From Acetobacteraceae bacterium (lineage in GTDB: Bacteria > Pseudomonadota > Alphaproteobacteria > Acetobacterales > Acetobacteraceae), in the NCBI GenBank assembly GCA_027489135.1, contig JAIYAI010000745.1, positions 1-9,708 on the forward strand: a stretch of 9,708 nucleotides of DNA. The letters are read 5' to 3'. The notes below the pieces were generated by a model that worked only from the letters and a program-made list of their open reading frames with translations, was not told the origin of the DNA and ran no database searches. The position numbers and the translations under genes are program-made. This document shows positions 6,878 to 9,708 of the stretch, in pieces (position 1 is the stretch's first letter; every line of letters begins with the position of its first letter).

Positions 6878-7378
6878 ATGGACGCGAACGAAGGATCGGG
6901 CACCCCGCAGGCGATGACGGACGCCACTGGCGAGACGCTGGAGGCGCTCGACATCGCGCGCATCATGCACGCGATCCCGCACCGCTACCCGATGCTGCTG
7001 GTCGACCGGATCGTCGACATGCGTAAGAACCACTCCGCGGTCGGCATCAAGAACGTCACCATCAACGAGAATTTCTTCCAGGGCCATTTCCCGCAGCACC
7101 CGGTCATGCCGGGCGTGCTGATCATCGAGGCCATGGCCCAGACCGCCGCCGTGCTGGTGGTGGAGACGCTGGGCCCGACCGCGGCCGGCAAGCTGGTCTA
7201 CTTCATGAGCATCGACGGCGCGAAGTTCCGCAAGCCCGTCGGGCCCGGCGACCAGATGCGCATTCATGTCGTCAAGGAACGCCAGCGCGGCAACATCTGG
7301 CGCTTCACCGGCGAGGCCAAGGTGGACGACAAGATCGTGGCCGAGGCCACCTATGCCGCGATGATCCTGGACCGCTGA
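6878..7378 (+). CDS. fabZ: 3-hydroxyacyl-[ACP] dehydratase FabZ
   Basis: FabZ removes water from 3-hydroxyacyl-ACP to give trans-2-enoyl-ACP in type II fatty acid synthesis. It competes with LpxA and LpxD for 3-hydroxyacyl-ACP, which explains its place between their genes. The 166 residues form a single hot-dog fold. The active site is seen as His70 in FQGHFPQHPVMPG and Glu84 in IIEAMAQ, the 14-residue spacing known for the family. The domain starts at LDIARIMHAIPHRYP. The first 22 residues or so (Gly/Thr/Asp/Glu-rich) extend beyond most family members. An in-frame ATG at 6914 is an alternative start that would shorten this leader by 12 residues; neither ATG has a strong ribosome site. The stop overlaps an ATG in TGATG (7376-7380), which opens only a 10-codon frame before lpxA. 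Confidence 0.95.
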   Translation: MDANEGSGTPQAMTDATGETLEALDIARIMHAIPHRYPMLLVDRIVDMRKNHSAVGIKNVTINENFFQGHFPQHPVMPGVLIIEAMAQTAAVLVVETLGPTAAGKLVYFMSIDGAKFRKPVGPGDQMRIHVVKERQRGNIWRFTGEAKVDDKIVAEATYAAMILDR

Positions 7379-7410
7379 TGCTTCCTCATACCCTGCGCCT
7401 GGACGCCTGA
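7378..7410 (+). other. 10-codon mini reading frame between fabZ and lpxA
   Basis: An ATG overlaps the fabZ stop (TGATG) and opens a frame of ten codons (MLPHTLRLDA) ending at TGA 7408-7410, five bases before the lpxA TTG. It could be chance. It could also keep terminating ribosomes moving towards the poorly marked lpxA start. An 8-base direct repeat, TGGACGCC, occurs at 7400-7407 (in the mini frame) and 7417-7424 (at the lpxA start). Confidence 0.25.
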
Positions 7411-7415
7411 TCCCC

Positions 7416-8303
7416 TTGGACGCCATCCCAGAGGCCACCGCGCCAGTCGGAATCCATCCCTCGGCGGAGATCGCGCCAGGCGCCGTCGTCGCGCCTGGGG
7501 CCGTCATCGGCGCGGGCTGCCGCATCGGCCCCTTCTGCACCGTGGGGCCGGAGGCCGTGCTGGAGGAGGGCGTCGAACTCGTGTCCCACGTCGTGATCGA
7601 CGGGGCGACGCGGCTCGGCGCGGGGGTGAAGGTGCTCTCCTTCGCCGCCATCGGCACGCCGCCGCAGGACCTGAAGTACAAGGGCGAGGCCACCCGCTGC
7701 GAGGTCGGCCGCGGCACCCTGGTGCGCGAGGGGGTGACGATCCATCGCGCCAGCGTCGGCGGCGGCGGTGTCACCATCGTCGGCGCCAACTGCATGGTCA
7801 TGGCCATGGCCCATGTCGCGCATGACTGCATCCTGGGCGACGGCGTGATCCTGGCGAACAACGTCATGCTCGGCGGGCATGTCCAGGTCGGCGCGGGCGC
7901 CTTCATCGGCGGCGGCGCGGCGGTGCACCAGACCGTGCGCATCGGCCGGCTCGCGATGGTCTCGGGCCTCGCCGGCGTGACCAACGACATCCCGCCCTTC
8001 GGCTATGTCTTCGGACTGCCGGCGCGGCTCGTCGGCTTCAACAAGATCGGGCTGCTGCGCCGCGGCGCCACGCGCGACCAGCTTCGCACGCTCCGCACCG
8101 CGCACAACTTCCTGTTCAAGGAAGCCGGCGAGTTCGCCGCCAAGGTGACGGAGGCCGAGACCCGCTTCGCCGGCGAGTCGCTGGTGGAGGAGCTGATCGC
8201 CTTCGTGCGCGCGCCGGAACGCCGGCGCCAGCTCGTCCGGCCCGGCCGCATGGCGGCCCCGGAACTCGGCGGCGTCGACGAGGGAGACGGGGAGGGGGCG
8301 TGA
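7416..8303 (+). CDS. lpxA: UDP-N-acetylglucosamine O-acyltransferase LpxA
   Basis: LpxA carries out the first lipid A step, transferring a 3-hydroxyacyl chain from ACP to the 3-OH of UDP-GlcNAc in the cytoplasm. It has 295 residues against about 262 in E. coli. Hexapeptide repeats from IHPSAEIAPGAVV to about residue 190 form the left-handed beta-helix. Catalytic His136 lies in AHVAHDC, with His133, His155 and His171 matching E. coli His122, 144 and 160. A helical C-terminal domain follows (GLLRRGATRDQLRTL onward). The last 30 residues or so are Arg- then Gly/Glu-rich and go beyond the usual end. TTG is the only usable start: in this frame a TGA lies at 7362-7364 with no ATG or GTG between it and the IHPSA repeat. 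No clear ribosome site precedes it. Its stop overlaps the lpxI GTG by four bases. Confidence 0.95.
   Translation: MDAIPEATAPVGIHPSAEIAPGAVVAPGAVIGAGCRIGPFCTVGPEAVLEEGVELVSHVVIDGATRLGAGVKVLSFAAIGTPPQDLKYKGEATRCEVGRGTLVREGVTIHRASVGGGGVTIVGANCMVMAMAHVAHDCILGDGVILANNVMLGGHVQVGAGAFIGGGAAVHQTVRIGRLAMVSGLAGVTNDIPPFGYVFGLPARLVGFNKIGLLRRGATRDQLRTLRTAHNFLFKEAGEFAAKVTEAETRFAGESLVEELIAFVRAPERRRQLVRPGRMAAPELGGVDEGDGEGA
8291..8295 (+). promoter_or_regulatory. Shine-Dalgarno for lpxI inside the end of lpxA
   Basis: GGAGG within a purine-rich run (8281-8298) sits 4 bases before the GTG at 8300. It supports that GTG start and coupled translation through the GTGA overlap with lpxA. Confidence 0.5.
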
Positions 8304-9181
8304 CGCCTCCCGCCTCCGCCCAGCCCGGCACGCTCGGCATCGTCGCCGGCGGCGGCGAGTTGCCGCTCCGCGTCGCCCGCGCTGCCATCGCGGCGGGGCG
8401 GCCCGTCTTCGCCGCCGTCATCGACGGCTGGGCCGATCCCGTGCCCTGGCGCGACATCCCGCACCTCTTCATCCGCATCGGCGCGACCGGCAGGATCCTC
8501 GAGGCCTTCCATCGCCACGACGTGCGACAGCTTGTCCTCGCGGGGGCGGCCAAGCGGCCCTCCGTGCTGCACATCGCCCAGGGGGTGGACGCCGCCGGCC
8601 TCAGGCTGCTGGCGAAGCTCGGCAAGGCGATGTTCCTGGGCGATGACGGCTTCCTGCGCGGCGTCGACCGTGTCCTCGCGTCGGAAGGCTTCGAGGTGGT
8701 GGCGCCGCACGCGATCCTGGCGGAGCTGCTGCCACCCGCCGGCCTGCTGACCACCGGCCTCGCGCCGGATGCGCTGGCGCGCGCCGATATCGCGCGCGGC
8801 ATCACGGTCTGTCGCGCCCTCGGCGGCGTCGATGTCGGCCAAGCCGTGGTGGTGCAGCAGGGGCTGGTGCTGGGCGTCGAGGCGATCGAGGGGACGGATG
8901 CGCTGCTCGCCCGCTGCGGGCCGCTCCGGCGCGAGGGGCCGGGCGGGGTGCTGGTCAAGCTGGCCAAGCCCGGTCAGGATCGGCGCATGGACCTGCCCGG
9001 CATCGGCCCCGTCACCGTCGCCGGCGCGGCGACGGCCGGGCTCCGCGGCATCGTGATGGAGGCGGGCGGGGCGATCCTGCTCGACCGCGAGGCCGCCCTT
9101 GCATCGGCCGAGGCGGCCGGCATCTTCGTCCTGTCCATACGGCCCGACGAATTCGACCCAGAAAAGGAGATCACGCCATGA
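8300..9181 (+). CDS. lpxI: UDP-2,3-diacylglucosamine diphosphatase LpxI
   Basis: LpxI hydrolyses UDP-2,3-diacylglucosamine to lipid X and UMP, the fourth lipid A step, in organisms that lack LpxH. It is typical of alphaproteobacteria and unrelated in sequence to LpxH. The protein has 293 residues. The N-terminal domain opens with LGIVAGGGELPLRVARAA. The middle contains LGDDGFLRGVDRVLASEGFEV, a strong family signature. The C-terminal domain has VVQQGLVLGVEAIEGTD, then KLAKPGQDRRMDLPGIGP with Asp227 and Asp231. From memory the catalytic Asp of Caulobacter LpxI (Asp225) falls in this segment; I cannot say which of the two it matches. The GTG start overlaps the lpxA stop (GTGA) and the stop overlaps the gloA start (ATGA), so all three are probably translationally coupled. 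lpxB, often the next gene, is absent. Confidence 0.93.
   Translation: MTPPASAQPGTLGIVAGGGELPLRVARAAIAAGRPVFAAVIDGWADPVPWRDIPHLFIRIGATGRILEAFHRHDVRQLVLAGAAKRPSVLHIAQGVDAAGLRLLAKLGKAMFLGDDGFLRGVDRVLASEGFEVVAPHAILAELLPPAGLLTTGLAPDALARADIARGITVCRALGGVDVGQAVVVQQGLVLGVEAIEGTDALLARCGPLRREGPGGVLVKLAKPGQDRRMDLPGIGPVTVAGAATAGLRGIVMEAGGAILLDREAALASAEAAGIFVLSIRPDEFDPEKEITP
9164..9170 (+). promoter_or_regulatory. Strong Shine-Dalgarno for gloA inside the end of lpxI
   Basis: AAGGAGA ends 7 bases before the ATG at 9178. It is the best ribosome site in the window and lies wholly within the last codons of lpxI. This suggests gloA is translated more strongly than the upstream lpx genes. Confidence 0.75.
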
Positions 9182-9582
9182 GCGCAGCCAAGGGCAAGTT
9201 CCTGCACACCATGATCCGCGTCGGCAATCTCGACCGGAGCGTGAAGTTCTACACCGAGCTGCTCGGCATGAAGGAGCTGCGCCGCCGCGACGTGCCCGAC
9301 GGCAAGTATACCCTCGCCTTCCTGGGCTACGGGGAGGGCAACGCCGAGGGCCAGGGCGAGATCGAGCTGACCTACAACTACGGCGTCGAGAAATACGAGC
9401 AGGGCACTGCCTTCGGCCATCTCGCGGTCGGCGTGCCGGACGTGGCGGCGGCCTGCGAGGCGGTGCGCGGCGGCGGCGGCAAGGTGACGCGCGAGGCAGG
9501 GCCGGTGAAGTTCGGCACCACCATCATCGCCTTCGTCGAGGATCCGGACGGCTACAAGATCGAGCTGATCCAGCGGATGTAG
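9178..9582 (+). CDS. gloA: Lactoylglutathione lyase (glyoxalase I), Ni-type GloA
   Basis: Glyoxalase I converts the methylglyoxal-glutathione hemithioacetal to S-lactoylglutathione in the cytoplasm, detoxifying methylglyoxal. The 134 residues match the short bacterial form almost throughout, with two beta-alpha-beta-beta-beta VOC modules. The four metal ligands are all present: His10 (FLHTMIRVGNLDRS), Glu63 (IELTYN), His81 (FGHLAVGV) and Glu129 (GYKIELIQ), matching E. coli His5, Glu56, His74 and Glu122. The absence of the extra segments of the zinc/eukaryotic type suggests a Ni/Co-activated enzyme (inference). The ATG overlaps the lpxI stop by four bases and has a strong AAGGAGA seven bases upstream. 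It is not a lipid A gene, so its tight coupling here is unusual. A convergent gene lies after it. Confidence 0.95.
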   Translation: MSAAKGKFLHTMIRVGNLDRSVKFYTELLGMKELRRRDVPDGKYTLAFLGYGEGNAEGQGEIELTYNYGVEKYEQGTAFGHLAVGVPDVAAACEAVRGGGGKVTREAGPVKFGTTIIAFVEDPDGYKIELIQRM

Positions 9583-9592
9583 CCGCGGCGCC

Positions 9593-9615
9593 GCGCCGCG
9601 CCATCGGTGCGGCGC
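9593..9615. terminator. Small GC hairpin between convergent genes
   Basis: GCGCCGC (9593-9599) pairs with 9609-9615 across a 9-base loop, in the 42-base gap between the gloA stop and the end of the - strand gene. A shared bidirectional terminator would be expected here. The stem is only 7 bp with no T tract on either strand, and the region is so GC-rich that chance is possible. Confidence 0.25.
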
Positions 9616-9624
9616 AGGCCCCGC

Positions 9625-9708
9625 TCAGGCCGCCAGCCGGGCGGCCAGGGCTTCCCGCGCCGCGAGCCAGTGCTCGAGCTCTGCGACCGGCATGGGGCGG
9701 GCGAAGAG
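9625..9708 (-). CDS. C-terminal fragment of a convergent gene, possibly an EAL-domain phosphodiesterase
   Basis: Read on the - strand, the last 81 bases before a TGA (complement of 9625-9627) encode 27 residues beginning LFARPMPVAELEHWL and ending in an Ala/Leu/Arg-rich helix. The pattern LFxRPMPxxELExWL resembles the extreme C-terminus of EAL cyclic-di-GMP phosphodiesterases, where a GYLFxRPxP segment closes the barrel. With so few residues this is only a suggestion. The rest of the gene lies beyond the right edge. That it is a real coding end is supported by its convergent position and the frame being open to the edge. Confidence 0.4.
   Translation of the reverse strand, partial: LFARPMPVAELEHWLAAREALAARLAA

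Noticed and set aside
5371..6966. A 531-codon - strand frame across skp, the intergenic gap and lpxD
   Set aside because: It is antisense to well-identified genes, with low-complexity Ala/Arg/Gly/Asp and poly-Cys (from the CAG run) and no family resemblance. It is a high-GC artefact.
6803..7990. A 395-codon - strand frame opposite fabZ and lpxA
   Set aside because: It is fully antisense to two conserved enzymes, and the translation has no recognisable domain.
1..9708. Mobile elements, CRISPR arrays, tRNA or rRNA genes, toxin-antitoxin or defence systems
   Set aside because: None seen. The window is filled by contiguous housekeeping envelope genes with short gaps and no flanking repeats, transposase motifs or regular direct-repeat arrays.

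Overview
The window is a high-GC, densely packed stretch of conserved envelope-biogenesis genes. All the genes I can identify confidently run on the + strand. The order is the end of dxr, then rseP, bamA, skp/ompH, lpxD, fabZ, lpxA, lpxI and gloA, with the tail of one convergent gene on the - strand at the right edge. The dxr-rseP-bamA-skp-lpxD-fabZ-lpxA order is the classic proteobacterial cluster. LpxI (not LpxH) next to lpxA, a single-PDZ RseP of about 380 residues, and very GC-rich codon use point to an alphaproteobacterium. A Rhodospirillales/Acetobacteraceae-type organism is my guess by inference only; the sequence gives no direct species marker.

Layout. Positions 2-2280 hold dxr (5' end outside the window) and rseP, 26 bases apart. 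A 190-base gap follows (2281-2470). It contains a strong GC-rich hairpin and probably separates the first transcription unit from bamA. bamA and skp (2471-5737) are 18 bases apart and look like one unit for outer-membrane protein assembly: the BamA insertase plus its periplasmic chaperone. A 74-base gap with an 11-bp perfect inverted repeat precedes lpxD. lpxD, fabZ, lpxA, lpxI and gloA (5812-9582) are then tightly packed, with 4-base stop/start overlaps at lpxA/lpxI and lpxI/gloA. A short GC-rich gap separates gloA from the convergent - strand gene.

How the genes fit together. Dxr commits carbon to isoprenoids, and thus to the undecaprenyl carrier. RseP is an inner-membrane site-2 protease of envelope stress and cell-cycle signalling. 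BamA and Skp insert and chaperone outer-membrane proteins. LpxA, LpxD and LpxI perform the first, third and fourth lipid A reactions (LpxC, the second, is not here). FabZ dehydrates 3-hydroxyacyl-ACP, the same substrate pool LpxA and LpxD draw on, so its place between them links fatty acid and lipid A synthesis. GloA detoxifies methylglyoxal and is not an obvious pathway member; lpxB, which commonly follows lpxI, is not here.

I found no mobile element, CRISPR array, RNA gene or clearly novel system. The points most worth a second look are the low-complexity linkers of Skp and BamA, the gloA coupling, the two intergenic hairpins, and the forced TTG starts of rseP and lpxA (probable TTG in bamA).
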